Origin: Diphasiastrum complanatum
Taxonomy: Eukaryota; Streptophyta; Lycopodiopsida; Lycopodiales; Lycopodiaceae
NCBI GenBank assembly: GCA_029204225.1
Contig: CM055097.1
Span: forward strand, 62,776,120-62,840,119
Direction: 5' to 3'
Length of the DNA: 64,000 nucleotides
This document shows, piece after piece, positions 35,579-49,170 of this stretch. Both the position numbers and the translations under genes were made by a program. The stretch's first letter is position 1; each line of letters starts with the position of its first letter. The notes under the pieces were generated by a model that saw nothing but the letters and a program-made list of their open reading frames with translations, was not told the origin of the DNA and made no database searches.

Positions 35579-36600
35579 AGGATCTGTTTCTGTCACTACA
35601 TAACTCTGGAGCAGAGAACATTGTGTCAGCCGAGAAGCAGGTCAGGTACTTCATGACATCAAGACGAATCATGTCTGATTTCAAAAGTGCAGATCCCTCA
35701 AGATTCATAGTTCTTGGAGATGGATCTAGACATCAAGTGAATGGTATTGGTTCACTATGGCTCAACACCAATGGTAGAGACAGACGACTCGAAGATGTTC
35801 TCTTCGTGCCTACTCTGCAACAAGACTTGCTCTTTGTAGCAAGAATAACAGATGTAGGGATGCGTGTGACGTTTTTTGACGAAGCATGCAACGTGATTGA
35901 TGCCAGTACCAGTACTCTCATCGCTCAAGGCAGAAGGAAGGGGAACCTATATCATTTGAAGGTACGCCTACCTGCAGATCAGGTGCATCAGACTCATGAC
36001 GACTCGCCAGACACTCTGTGGCACAGAAGACTCTGCCACATGAACTCAATGACACTTTACCAGGCAAGCCATCATGGAGCGATAACAGGGGTCAGCATCT
36101 CGAATGCAATCAATTTGACCACATGTGATGCGTGTTTGAAAGACAAGATGTCACGCACACCATTCATTAAAGACTCCTACAGAACGACAAAGATTCTGGA
36201 GCTAGTGCACTCTGACATCTGCGGACCATTCAACGTGATCTCAGTAGGAGGTTCAAAGTATTATATAACCTTCATTGATGATTATAGCAAATTTGTCAGA
36301 GTGTATTTTATTTAGAATAAATCTGAAGCACTTGATAAATTCACAGAATATGTGAATTGGGCTAAGAGATGTATAGGCAGCAAAGTGAAGCAGATCAGAA
36401 CATATCGAGGTGGCGAATACATCTCGAATCGCTTCACTGACTTCTGCAATGATCGTGGCATCATTCACAGAAGAACTGCAGCCTACACACCGCAGCACAA
36501 TGGTGTTGCTGAACGAAAGAACATGACCCTGATGGAAGCAGCCAGATGCATGATGGCCTATTCGAAGGCTCCAAGGGCACCGTGGCCTATTCGAAGGAGG
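35578..36600 (+). pseudogene. Element I fragment 2: protease and integrase N-terminal half
   Basis: Protease site reads HNSGAE (DSGA with Asp changed to Asn, GAC to AAC), then FKSADPSRFIVLGDG and QVNGIGSLWL. The integrase zinc finger follows (LWHRRLCHMN, CDACLKDK), then LVHSDICGP and YITFIDDYSKF. A TAG after VRVYFI near 36313 shifts on to RGGEYISNRF and NGVAERKNMTLMEAARC, ending abruptly at SKAPRAPW near 36590. An Asp-to-Arg change is seen at the second catalytic Asp (TYRGGEY for DNGGEY). Confidence 0.85.
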
Positions 36601-36849
36601 AGTTGCTCAAAAGGGGGAAGACAAGCTCGGGCAGAGAGGAGGAGCAGCTCTCGCGCAATGATGAGGAGGTGTTGGAAAGGTAGAGAACCTCTATCCACAT
36701 GAGCAATGCAATCCGCCAAGAGAGGGCAAAAGTCAGAAAGAAATCGAGAAGACAAAGTAGGGGCGAAGAGCCTAGCTCCCAAGAAAAGTTGTAGGTGCAG
36801 AAGAAACCATAGAGAGAAGACCCACACCTCCACAAGAAATGGGTAATCG

Positions 36850-38210
36850 AGCCTAGTTCCAACTTGAAAGGGTCTCAACACCATCCAAAGAACCCGGGAC
36901 TAAAAGGCAGCCAAAAACATCCATAATAGAGTTGTCAAAGGAAGAGAGAAGATGCAAAAAGTCCTGAGTAGGGGGGAAAGTCCGCAACAGATAAGAAGGA
37001 CGCTGGATAAAGTAGGACGTCAAGATGCCAAACGTGACCTGAGTGTCGCAATTGGGGAAGCAGATCTGAATGAGCAACATCCTCCTAGAGAGCCTCAACA
37101 AGAAAAGGAGAGCTAAAGGAAGCAGACCCAAAAGGAACACCCATAATGCGAATGCCATCCGAAGGAGCAAGGAAACCTTGAGGAGGAACAAAGTTCGGGG
37201 GAAGACCTGCTGGAGACCACACTGAACACTTGCGAGGTTGAATAGACAAACCAAGAGAAGCCAGCTGCTCAGAGAAATGTTGAAATGCGAGGAGCACCAT
37301 AGGAGCAGGACCAACAATATGAGTGTCATCAGTAATCGAAAGAAATAAGCAGGAGGGAAAGGCCTATGCAGAAGCTCGAAGTGCACTAAAATGAGCCAGA
37401 GCGAAAAGAGGACCACCCAAAGGATCACCTTGACGAGTACGTACCTACTGCAGACTGGATAGTAGAAAGATTCCCAGAGCGCACATGGTGACTGCAAAAG
37501 AGGGGAGTCTCAGTAGCATAGAACAACCGCACAAAAGGGATAAGCTGAGCCAACTCACCACCAGCCACATGTAGCTCCTGAAAGATCGCAACTCTAGAAA
37601 CAGAGTTAAAGGCATTGAAACATCCACTTGGAGAACAACCCAGTCAGGATGGAGATCAAGGGTGGCACGCAAACCATGAATGACAGATTCACAGCCACCA
37701 GGAGTAGAGACGCCAAACTGATGAGGGGAGAGAAAAGAGACGAAAATATGTTGAAATTGAAAACAACTAGGGTGACTAACAAGATGGAGGAGGACTTCAC
37801 CAACAGCGATGGGACAGACGCCACCCGAGGCTTTAGTCATGGTGATCAAACGAGACGCAGACAAGAGATGTGCAACAGAAGAAGGAATGTGACCAGAGGC
37901 GATAAAAGAGCAGACTTGAAAGAGTTGAACAAAGCCACTAGCAAAGTTCTCAGGTGGAAAGCAATCACGAAGGTGTTCATAGACCAAACCAGAGGGACCA
38001 CCACCAACAAGATGAGGACTACGATAGCCTGTAAAACCCTGACTAGATGTGGATAGGTTTTTTTGAAAATATGGAGACCTGTCTTCAGATCAAACCAGCG
38101 CCTCAATGGCTGCACAACCAAGCACCAATTAGTGGGCTGGCTCACCTCCCTAGGGCACTTGAGTGTATCCGTTTATAGCTTGAAAAAAGATCTCCTATAG
38201 CACGGGATCT
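36850..38210 (-). pseudogene. Non-LTR (LINE-like) reverse transcriptase remnant
   Basis: Minus-strand RT domain in at least three frames. Near 37800-37950: SGHIPSSVAHLLSASRL and PIAVGEVLLHL. Near 37640-37730: HQFGVSTPGGCESVIHG and LDLHPDWVVLQVDVS. Then RQGDPLGGPLFAL near 37380-37420, ITDDTHIVGPAPM near 37295-37330 (the xxDD active site), and LASLGLSIQPRKCSVWSP near 37200-37265. These motifs match plant non-LTR-type RT proteins, not copia or gypsy. No endonuclease is seen. A 30-bp piece near 37886-37915 recurs at 38252-38281. Confidence 0.8.
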
Positions 38211-38251
38211 AGAGGTTTGTATTACAAACCCTTGCTACCAAAACCAGAAAA

Positions 38252-38285
38252 AGGAATGTGACCAGAGACGATAAAAGAGCATGAC
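38252..38285 (-). repeat. Short duplicated LINE fragment
   Basis: GGAATGTGACCAGAG-CGATAAAAGAGCA also occurs at 37886-37915 in the LINE remnant with one or two differences. It lies about 300 bp upstream of the ubiquitin-S27a start codon and marks the edge of the preserved promoter. Confidence 0.6.
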
Positions 38286-38338
38286 AGGGGCATGAGATTG
38301 ATTTGAGATTCGGCTTGGGAGTCACCCACCCCAAAAAA

Positions 38339-38460
38339 GGGCCCATTATGTGGAGATGGTGCCAGGGTGACTACATATGAGCGCAGCCTCACATTCCATG
38401 CCAAAAATATAGCGGGTAGAAGACCCAATACGCCCTGCCCTATATCGATCCAAACCCTAA
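38339..38460 (+). promoter_or_regulatory. Site II and telo-box promoter elements of the ubiquitin-S27a gene
   Basis: GGGCCCA at 38339-38345 is a site II type element (TGGGCC on the other strand). AAACCCTAA at 38452-38460 is a telo-box. This pair is known to co-occur in promoters of plant ribosomal-protein genes, where it supports expression in dividing cells. They lie 247 and 134 bp upstream of the ATG. A TATA-like CTATATCG lies near 38440. Confidence 0.7.
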
Positions 38461-38585
38461 TATTTCCCAATGCGGCCTTACGCATACGTTTGTGAGCTTG
38501 GAGCAGTAGCAGCAGCGAGCGGCGTGGTGAGGAGAAGCGCGGTGGGAGCTGACGCTGCCACCGCTCCTGCAGCAGCCACGACATC

Positions 38586-39870
<1,285 letters not shown>

Positions 39871-40867
39871 TTCAAGCTAGATTTTAGCAGATGTAATACT
39901 TAGGAAGGATGCTCAGTCTGCATAGTATTTGAAGTTGCTGGAGGTTCTCAATTTTGTTGGTGAAATGGTGTTCTGTCTGATTGTTTTGGAAGACTTATTG
40001 CAAAAATTCTGACTAGATGTAGGGGATTACTATTTAGTATAAAGAGATTAAGTAGAACACGGGTACATGCACTCAGCTCAATGAATTCACCTTTTCCTGA
40101 TATTTGAACATGTCCAGCACATTGATATGTGCTCAATATTAAAGACTATCTTTCAAGATTCAGCCTTTAGGTGCCTGCTTTTTTTGGATAGCATTTGTTT
40201 CAAGCTACATGTCAATTCATACTGATTTTCTTTAGCAACTAACTGACAAATCACTGAATACATACGAAGGTCTAGTTCTGGGGTTGAGGCCAATCCAAGG
40301 CATTTCTAATGAATGGCAATCTTTTTACTAGGAAATATTCCTAAAGTTTTTTCTAAATTCATAAATTTAGATGGAATTTGAAACTAATTTGTTGTGTGAG
40401 ATGGAGTTGGACCTCTTTGCATAGCAGTTCCATGATCCACGAATTGCTATTTCATATACCTCTTCAAGAAAAGGATTGCAGAAAGTGAGTGACTTCATAA
40501 CTTGGAATATTCGTAGATTTTCTTTTTTCTTGTAGAAAAGGATCTCTAGTCATAAAACAAAAAGATAACAAAGCTTGGCTTTGATCGTAAGTGATATTGC
40601 ATCAAAATATCATGAAGTGGATCTGGAACCATGCACCATTAATGTAGTTCAGTCAATAAGGCCTTCAGCTAGAACATGGCTAGGCTCTCTTGTCAAAATG
40701 AAGGCACAACAACACCATGCTAGGTCTCAAGAGAAGCTTCAAAAACACGAAAACTCAAAATAGGTAAATGAAGACTAGCTTAAAGTTTAGCATGATTTTG
40801 CCTTCCTACAGTGGTTAAGAGGTGCCCCCAAAATAGTTTATGGACTTGGACTAGTCATTTTAAATTT
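39871..40867. other. 3' flank and intergenic AT-rich DNA
   Basis: The 3' untranslated region of the ubiquitin-S27a gene begins here; no clear poly(A) signal could be chosen. The small ORF at 40575-40763 has no recognisable domain. Nothing else is supported. Confidence 0.4.
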
Positions 40868-40950
40868 AATTTGGCTCCGGAGGTTGGCTTTGGATCCGAA
40901 GTTTCTTTGGTCCCAAGTTTGAGCTCCCTTTGGAAACCAAGAAGCACTTT
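40868..40950 (+). repeat. SINE-like tRNA-derived repeat, copy 1
   Basis: Shares AAGTTTCTTTGGTCCCA and TTTGGAAACCAAGAAGCA with the reverse complement of 55680-55780, with related flanking bases between. The A-box position reads TGGCTCCGGAGG (degenerate) and the B-box position reads AGTTTGAGCTCC. This copy looks older than copy 2. No poly(A) tail or target duplication was identified. Confidence 0.6.
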
Positions 40951-43640
40951 GTCTTCTAATCTATTGCTAGTACTATTCTAATTCTATAGCTATTTATAGG
41001 AAGCATGACACTACCTGATTGGGCTTGTGAGGAACTTTGTGTATTTGCTGCCTCAACCTATTGGATTGTCATTAGTCTTGAATTCTTAGCAATAATTATG
41101 GACTAATTGTAGACAAGATTTCATTATAAGAGGCCAACGTCGAGTAACAAGTATGAGAAGGGCCTTGTAGAAAGTTAGGTCTACTAGTAGTAAAACAATT
41201 AATTATCAAATGTAAGTTTCAAGTGGACTAAAAAAACAAATTTGCATCTAATATTTTAGTTCATTGGCCTCCATTTATTGGGAGTCCATGTTCATTCCAT
41301 CATTTGATTGGGACTCCATGTTCACGCCTTATCGCTGATTTCCCAACTTTTTTTGATATGAAAGGGTTGTTCTCGAGTGGGAATGTCATGCTCAAAATTG
41401 TTTGGTGGGGGATGGCCAGACGCACACGCACTAGTTCTAGCGCTGGCACGTTGTCTCCCACCACCTGCCACAATCAAGCTGGTCCTGGGTTGCCTTATGC
41501 TGTGCCAGGGAGCGAGCAGCACTCTCTGACTACTCCGATCTGCTGCCTTCACAGAGTCAGAAACGGGACCCGAGCCTTGCATCCGGCGCCATGGGCACCG
41601 GTGCCAGGGGGTCTCGGAATGTGTCTGAAGGAGGGGCCCGACCTTCACCGAGGACAATCGCGGGACGCACGCAACATGCCCGCTTTTGTAGCCAAGGCTT
41701 CGTCGAAATCCCATAAATCTCTCGTATTCAATCTCATAGGAGTGTATCATGTGTTGGTGATTTGTAATCCATAAGTTACATCTAGCATTCATGATTGACA
41801 AAGAAAGGATTTATAGAGAGCTTGTAAGTCTTTTAGGATTGTCATAAGTGCCTAACAAGGACTAACTATGACTCACTTGTATGCTTATAAAAATTTCAAG
41901 TTCACGTGCCTTTTCCACATAAGCATCAATGCCAGATTCTTGACTGTTATAGAGTTTATCATTATTATTGTCATTCAACTCGAGATTTGTTGGTTTTGTG
42001 ACTATTTTGCAGATGTTATATTTCGTCAACTTGAATGCTTGTGTACTTTCCATTCTTAGCATCTCTCTCTTGTTAAATTTCTATAGATTTGGCATAGGCA
42101 CATGACATTGTATGATTGGAGCATTAGATCCAAAAGTAATTGGATTGTATATAATGTTTAAAGTTCTTGGAAGTTTGGAAAGTTTTCTAACTTCCATTTT
42201 GTTCAATCCATTTAACTTATGGATCTATTATTTGCTAGTTATTTTAGATATATATATTATAGATTGTAGATCAAATCGTTAGTTTTTTTTTGAATCAACT
42301 TGCATCTAATTTGGTTAAGATCTAATTAAATTGTGGCCTAAAACTGCACTTGCCTTGAAGTTGTCATAACAAGGATCTTTTAACATTTTTTCATATGACA
42401 AGAGCGTGAAAGTGTTGGCATATTACAATTGTATACATTTCGATTTTGGAGAGATATAAGACCTGTTAAACAAGGTTAGAATTCAAAACAATTTTGATTC
42501 ATTTCATATTTAGTTTTGTGACATCTTGGCCAATGTTTACATCAATTGCTCCTCTACTCTCAACTAAACTAGGTAACTCGTTTTATAGAGACTTGTTTTA
42601 CATACTCAAAATGTTGTCATTGGACACAACCATACATTCAATTTTGATCAACCCATTCATAGACTAAGAAATTATAGGTCATTATTGAGCGTGGGTGGTT
42701 TTAGATTGGTAGCAAAATTGAGTATTCTTTCGTGTTGATTCTACTTGAAAATAGCATAAGATTTTATTTGGATATATGATTTCTTGAATGCTCACCACTT
42801 GTAATTTTGATTCTACTTTGAGATGTTCAAATTATACAAGAAAGCAATAGCCTAAAGAAATAATCATCCAATGGACAATCCACAAACATACATTCTAGGA
42901 GAGTTGTCACAATTTCTACCCTTCAAGATTTTATTATGATATGCTAATAAAAATCTTCTTGGCATTATCTTTGTCCAATGTTGTAAGACACAATTTCCAC
43001 AGTCATATGAATCATATACAAAATATGTAGGTTGCTTTGATACACATCCATGTTGCTTAACCAATATTTTTGCGAACATTGTTGAGCCATAGTACCATTA
43101 ATTGTATGTATATTCTAACACTTACCTTCTTTGAAAGTCTTGTTTTCGTTTTTATTGTTTGAACATAGATGACATGATTGACATTTTGAAAATTAGTGGG
43201 GAGGGTTGATAATTCTATTGATAGACATGAGTGTCTCAAATCCATCAAAATGTTCTTTTGAATCTTTGTCTACGATATTTAAAAATTATGTTCAACATGA
43301 AACTTGTGTTTTAATTTCTATAGAGAACTTTATTTGTTGTTGGCTTGACATAAAGTCATAATGTGACTACGATTCTTGAATATCAAGCCTTTTGCATTGT
43401 AAAAATGTTTCTATTGAGCCATAATCTTGTATTTATGATGACATGTACTTGAGAAAAATTGAAAAAGTTATCCTAAATCTTACGTGAACTAAAGTCTTAA
43501 GAGCTAGGGCTTTAACCATCTTAAGATTTGAACCAAAAAAGGCCAGTTACTATGATTCTCTACGTTTGATGTTTAGTTTGTCTATTATAAATCCACCACG
43601 ATCTTAAAGCAAGATTGTGTACCTAACATCACCAAGAATC
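40951..43640. other. Gene-poor AT-rich region
   Basis: No supported gene. A GC-rich island at about 41400-41660 contains GGCGCCATGGGCACCGGTGCC-like self-complementary sequence near 41585-41605 and long ORFs on both strands (41304-41801) that lack domains and look like composition artefacts. From 41860 to 43640 the DNA is AT-rich with many stops. Confidence 0.4.
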
Positions 43641-44104
43641 TTCTAAGTGTTTGATGATGGTATTCAAGTTGATTTTGGTGTGGATGCTTGCTTGTCGTCT
43701 GTCTCTGCCGTTTTTGCTGAGCCATAGTGAACCAATACCATTCACTTGATGCTCTCCATCTCCAAGAATGATAAATCTTGATGCACTTCAAAAATCAAAC
43801 ATGATCCATTTTGATGTAACAAAGTGTGAGGTAGCTCTTGAATCAAGAATTACCTCCTGTGTGTCAAGTGTTGAGACTGCACAGATGTAGGCAATCGAAT
43901 TTTTTGACCGTGATTCGATCTTTCTTCGCCCATCTTCGAGCTCTTTGGTTCTTCGACTTAGGATGAACTATTATTGGTCTCCTGTCTGCTTTGAGCTTGT
44001 TTGTTTCTTGTTTTTTCTGTATTTTGTCTATCTGTGTGTTTGATGCATCTAGCAAATGTGTATATTTTGTGAACTTTTTCGTGTCGCTTCGAGTAACATT
44101 CCTA
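43640..44104 (-). pseudogene. Copia element J: gag tail and protease fragment
   Basis: The minus strand reads a basic gag C-terminal stretch (RRWAKKDRITVKKFD near 43900-43950) and then VILDSRATSHFVTSKW near 43805-43855. Here DSGAT has become DSRAT by GGA-to-AGA. RFIILGDGEHQVNGIGSLWL follows near 43715-43780, closely matching element I. The frame then fails. It lies directly left of an R1 LTR, consistent with a minus-strand element that lost most of gag. Confidence 0.75.
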
Positions 44105-44375
44105 ATCAAACAGATTAAACATCTATAACTAATCATGGATTACAAGAGCGGTGGATTAGGTACGTCCTAATCTCTTCTACTGATGTCACCATATCAGATC
44201 AGTGATTTGTACTTCATAGTACTTGGTTGATCTTCTTGGTTCTTTGGAGCACGAAGTGTTTTGCGTCGCGAACATTTTCGTTTCGTGTCATGTCGTGCTA
44301 TTCGCGAACATTTTCATTTCGTGTATTTTCGTCAAATTGAGAGTTGAAAGCTAGCAGAGCTTTGATAATAAAATG
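44105..44375 (-). repeat. Element J 5' LTR (family R1)
   Basis: Clear collinear similarity to 1-290, including ATTACAAGAGCG, TACTTGG-TGATCTTCTTGGT and GCTAGCA-GCTTTG. It contains TTCGCGAACA. Its interior side (lower coordinates) carries the J gag/protease remnant. Confidence 0.65.
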
Positions 44376-44498
44376 TTTTATTTTTTCATTTTCATGCTGT
44401 CTTTTCTATTTGGACTGAGTTGGCTAGACTACTCAACAATGGCACAAAAGACCCTAAATCCTAAATCATTAATAGAAGCATTGGAGTTCAACAAGGGT

Positions 44499-44627
<129 letters not shown>

Positions 44628-44633
44628 ATTAGA

Positions 44634-46596
44634 ATGGCACAAAAGACCCGTAATGGAGGTGCCTCAATGTATGTGACTTTCATAGATGATTGTACTAGAT
44701 TCATTGGATTGAATTATTGTCTAAGAAATGCCTTGTATATGAAGCTTTTGTAAAGTTTAAGTGTATAGTGGAAAAGCAACTTAGTTCTTGCATTAAAGTG
44801 GTGTGATAATGGAGGAGAATATATCTCCAACAAGATGAGAGACTTTTGTGAGGTCAATGGCATTAAGAGAGAGCTCACTTATTCCTACACCACCCAACAA
44901 AATGGGGTGGCCGAGAGGAAAAATAGGAGCCTTTGTGAATGTGCAGAGTCTTTAAGACTTGATGCATCTCTACCCATCTCCTTTTGGGGGGAGGCCATAA
45001 CTTGTGCAAACTACTTATGTATTAGGCTTCCTAGTAGTGCTATTAGTGGGATCTCACCATTTCAAGCTTTGTTTGGCAATAATCCCAATGTAAAGGATTT
45101 TAAAGTGTTTGGATGTATATGTTATGTCCACATTTTTTTGGAAACTAGAAGGAAAGAAGATGCAACTTCCTTCAAAGGAATATTTGTAGGTTGTAGTGAA
45201 AATAACAAAGGATATAGGATATTTGATCCTATTTCAAGCCTAAGTAAAAGTTAGCAAAGATGTCTTATTTGATGAATCTCAAAGTTACAAGATGTCTCCA
45301 AATGCATCTAATCTTTTAGGTGATGAAGATCTTGCAAAACTCGAGGAGGAGCTTCTTGAGAATGATCTTTTGGAAGATCAAGATCAATTACCAAAGGGGC
45401 CGAGAAGATTCACAAGGAGCAAGACCGAGCCTTCAAGGCTCACATGCTTTGAGAAAGGGAAGCAAAGTGAAGACACAACTCCTCCTAACTCTTACTCTTT
45501 TCTAACCACAATGCTTGAAGAGCCATCATGTTATGAAGATGCAAGTAGATCACAAGTTTGGAGAGATGCAATGTTTGATGCTTTGATAGATAATCAAACT
45601 TGGAATCTTGTACACCTTCTATATGGGAAGAATCCACTTGCATGTAAGTGGATCTATAGATTAGTAATAAAGATGGATCTATAAGTAAGTACAAAGCTAG
45701 ATTGGTTGCTAAAAGGTTTCTTCAAACTAAAGGCATAGATTATGAAGAAACATTTGCTCCTGTAGCAAAGCTTGTAACTATTAGATTGATCATTTGTATT
45801 GCTACTTTGTTCAAGTAGAATCTCTATCAAATGGATGTGACCAATGCTTTCTTGAATGGCTACTTGGAGGAGGAAATATACATGTTACAGCCCAAGGGCT
45901 TCATCAAGGATGGTGAGGAGGACAAGATTTGTCACTTAAGAAAGAGCCTATATGGCTTGAAGCAAGCACCTAAAGCTTGGTACTCTAGGTTGCATGATTT
46001 TCTCTACTCCCTTGGCTTTGTGATTAGCTCTTATGAGCCTTCTTTGTAAATCAAATGTAATGATGGAAAGATCATCATTTTAGTACTTTATGTTGTTGAT
46101 ATCATATTGACAGGAAATGATGGTAAAGGCATAAGAAATGTTAAAGCTTCTTGTCTAGTGAATTCAAGTTGGTAGATCTAGGACTTCTTTAGTTCATACT
46201 TGTAATGGAAGCTACTAGAGGTAGTGATTTTACTTTTATAGGTCAATCAAAGTATGCTACTTCCATTCTTGAAAGGTTTGGCATGAAAGATTGTAAGGGG
46301 ATTGACACCCCTATGGAGCAAGTTTGTAAAGTTACTAATGATTGTGATGAAGCATACTTTGAGGATATCACACTCTTTAGGAAGCTAATAGGCTCCTTAA
46401 TCTTTTTGACAATCATTAGACTAGATTTGAGTTATAGTGTTAGCAAGCTAAGTCAATATATGCAAGGTCCAGGAGAGTGCTTAGATATGCCTTTTCTACT
46501 AGATTTTTTGGCATTCTCTACCAAGGATCTAACTTGTACTTGAGGGCATTTTTGGATTCAGATTTTGCAAGAGACAAGATGGATAGAAGATCTATA
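44634..46596 (+). pseudogene. Copia element G: integrase to RNase H
   Basis: 5'-truncated at the microsatellite within the integrase core (YVTFIDDCTRF, WCDNGGEYISNKM, GVAERKNRSLCEC, SFWGEAI, FGCICYVHI). RT follows with ACKWIYR, a TAG at 45816-45818 replacing Trp in LFKWNLYQ, QMDVTNAFLNGYLEEEIYM, YGLKQAPKAWYSRL and LYVVDIILTGND (Asp of YVDD changed to Val). The RNase H starts (DSDFARDKMDRRSI) and stops abruptly near 46596. It is the same family as element E, on the opposite strand. No LTRs remain. Confidence 0.9.
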
Positions 46597-46705
46597 ACCT
46601 CTCATTCTCTTCATTTTATCTCTTATTTTGGATTGTCATTTTTAGGTCTACCTCTCAATCTTTTCATTCTCTCCGTTCTCAGCTTGCTTACACGTTTTTC
46701 GACTA

Positions 46706-47256
46706 ATGGCTACACACAATCGGAGACCAAGAGGAACCATTGATGCAATCAATATTTGCAATGAAAAAAATGCAGAAGATCAATGGATACCAAAAATATA
46801 TCGAAATTGTCAATGGACCTTGATGCATCCCTCTGCAAAAGGCTCATTCCGAAAAAGAAAAAGATCAAATAACATATATAGAAGCTCTTGGAAAGGCAGG
46901 ATAACGAATTTCAAAGTATCACCTGCCGATCAATCTATCATGAAAGTTTTAGTTCAGCATGCTTATCTTCACAATGAGCTCAACATTCATGATTTGAATC
47001 CAAATGATAGAAGAAAATGCAATCGTAAGTTTTTAGATATAATTTCTTTAGAGTTATCATTTTCTTTAAATTATATTTTTCTTGTGATATTTTTGTTGGT
47101 TTTGCAGATTTGTATCCATCAAATTTTATTGAATGGCAAACAATTCAATCGATTGCAAAAATAAGCAATGTCATACATTCGGATATTGGTATGTTACCAG
47201 ATTTTTCAAGTGAGGAATGGATTTCTCCTGATGTAGTAATTTTAGAAAGTTTTTGA
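46706..47256 (+). CDS. Possible unrecognised two-exon gene, 155 aa
   Basis: Exon 1 is 46706-47024 and exon 2 is 47108-47256. They are joined by an 83-bp AT-rich phase-1 intron with strong sites (C/GTAAGT and TTTTGCAG/AT). Splicing extends a 106-codon frame by 49 further codons with no stop until TGA 47254-47256. The product starts MATHNRRPRGTIDAIN, is basic in its first half (KGSFRKRKRSN) and acidic near the end (DFSSEEW). A pyrimidine-rich stretch (46597-46690) precedes the ATG. I recognise no domain, and it could be part of a decayed transposon. The ORF at 47352-47615 may or may not belong to it. Confidence 0.35.
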
Positions 47257-48870
47257 TCTAGACTATATATTGATATTCAGACTATATTAGTATGTATGTA
47301 GCATTGGATCAAAGAATAATAGATTAAGTTGGTATCTAGCTTTTACTATTTTTGTTGATTTTTTTTTCCAAATGCAATATTCGGAGAATGAAAACAATGT
47401 TTATTTGTAAGGACTTGAGTGCTGAAATAATCGCCGATTTGTTGGATGATGGTTGGGATATGAAACAAAATCAGCAAGTTGAGTGCAGAGTATGTTACTC
47501 ATCAATGACATTTAGATATCACATCGAAAAACAAATGCTCACTTTGCTGCTGTATTATAGAAGATGGATTAAATGCAAAAATGTTTGGAAGCCACTTGAT
47601 AAGATTTTGGTATAAACCCTCAAGAGCAACTTCAAATAACAGTGAAAAGAAATGACACATTCTTGCAATGGTTGAGGTCGAGGAAGATTGGTGTCAATTT
47701 GAAAGCCAAATCGGCGTCGCCTTCCGAAATGCACTCAGTCATCAACTCCAAACAACGTGCCCAGTGGAATGGTGAAACTACTTCTGACGTACTCCGAACA
47801 CTTTCTCCACTGCACCCACTCTGTTTTGTTGTACCGTACTTGTAGGTACACTCCGGGTGCCCTTCGTTTGGAGGTTATAGCCTTTCGTTTGGGTCAAAAC
47901 GGGCAAAGGACCCAAAAATAGGGATTTTTCTAGCTTTTGAACTGTTTCTTCACTTTGAAGAAACTTCACTCTTCACTTGTGAAGGGACCCAACTCAACTT
48001 TCAGTATGAAAATTTTTAATGAAGTTGAAGGCCAGAATGCACTTCAATTCTTCAGGGCCCTGTTCAAAGCTCATCCAATGGCTGAACCAAATCTTGTGGT
48101 TCAAATTTCTCTCCCATCACAGATTCTGGACCGTTGATTCATTTGACATCTCATCTAAAGGTTCAAAGTACATCTGGGCATCGAACCAAACTCCTATAGA
48201 TGCTATGGTCTTCAATACACAAAGTTTTTCATCGCGTTGGGCCCGCGAACAACCCGTGACCTCCCTGCCTGCGGCCGCGCCTCCCTTCTCTGAAAACTAT
48301 CAGATTAAGCTCTCCCGTGGATCGTTTTGAGCACGATCTGAGGCCTGGAGCAGGGTCGCCCTACTGAATCCATGACTGTAGAGTGTTCAATCAGGAAATT
48401 CCGTGGAGAAACGGTGATTTTAGCTCAACTTGACAAAGTGGCTTTTTCACCTTTTTACCGCAAATCTGCTAGGTTAACTGTCTGGAGACAAATTTATGAC
48501 ATAAACCTCAGAATCTCTCCATGGCTCATTGACAGTGTGATTAGCTTCCTTCCTGTCCTTACGGCATCCAAAACGATGCACAAACACCGAAGAAATCACC
48601 AGTTATATATAAAAACCGTAACCCCAAGTCCGGTTTCAATTTTTAGCTGGCTTCAAAATTGTCAAATTTTCACCAAATTTTTTTCTGTTTGATGTTATGC
48701 ACAGGCTAATAATTCCTCTGCTGAGCTTAGCAAGCCTCTATAAATTAGAAACTGTGCACCAGTGCTTCTCTTTCCGTCTGCAACCCGCCGTAAAACCCTG
48801 AACTCTCAGAAGACAGTTCTCCCGAAGCTCTCTTCAACGGCGACACTGTACTGTGTACACTCCATGTACG
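47257..48870. other. Unassigned region, possibly LTR-related
   Basis: Contains an 87-codon plus-strand ORF at 47352-47615 (with DLLDDGWDMKQNQQVECRVC) of unknown origin. TATA-like CCTCTATAAATTAG near 48735 is followed by a C-rich leader (48770-48850), as in an LTR or pararetroviral promoter. No matching second copy was found. Other ORFs look accidental. Confidence 0.3.
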
Positions 48871-49148
48871 GATCTGATACCAACTTAGAATTTGCTTTGC
48901 ACAGGAACACAGATCATGCTACACAGTAACACAGACAGAAAACTCTCTCCTCAGCAAGCTCACATAGCAATTGTATTTCTCAAAATGAAATTACACTGTA
49001 CATATAGTTGTTCACTCAGGCAACCCATGCATGACCCAGGTTGCCGTTGGCGGGACGTGTGTCCCATCGACTTGCCTCGTGGCGAGGCCAACTGATTCTT
49101 ATCCACTAATAGGCCAACTGATTCTAACTTTAATTCTAACTAATACAC
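48871..49148 (-). repeat. Possible copia primer site and LTR
   Basis: GATCTGATACCA at 48871-48882 is the complement of TGGTATCAGATC, one base off the common primer site. The following sequence (ACTTAGAATTTGC... to ...TAATACACCA at 49148) would be a short minus-strand LTR of about 266 bp. No coding sequence for it was found on the left side. Confidence 0.4.
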
Positions 49149-49170
49149 CATGAGAAAGTTTGACGATGGA

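Noticed and set aside
36853-37497. 214-codon Leu-rich minus-strand ORF that looks like a membrane protein
   Set aside because: The true LINE RT motifs are in other frames of the same strand; this frame is a shadow with hydrophobic bias.
41304-41801. Overlapping ORFs of about 156 codons on both strands
   Set aside because: GC-rich composition leaves both strands open. No domain, splice signals or conserved pattern is visible.
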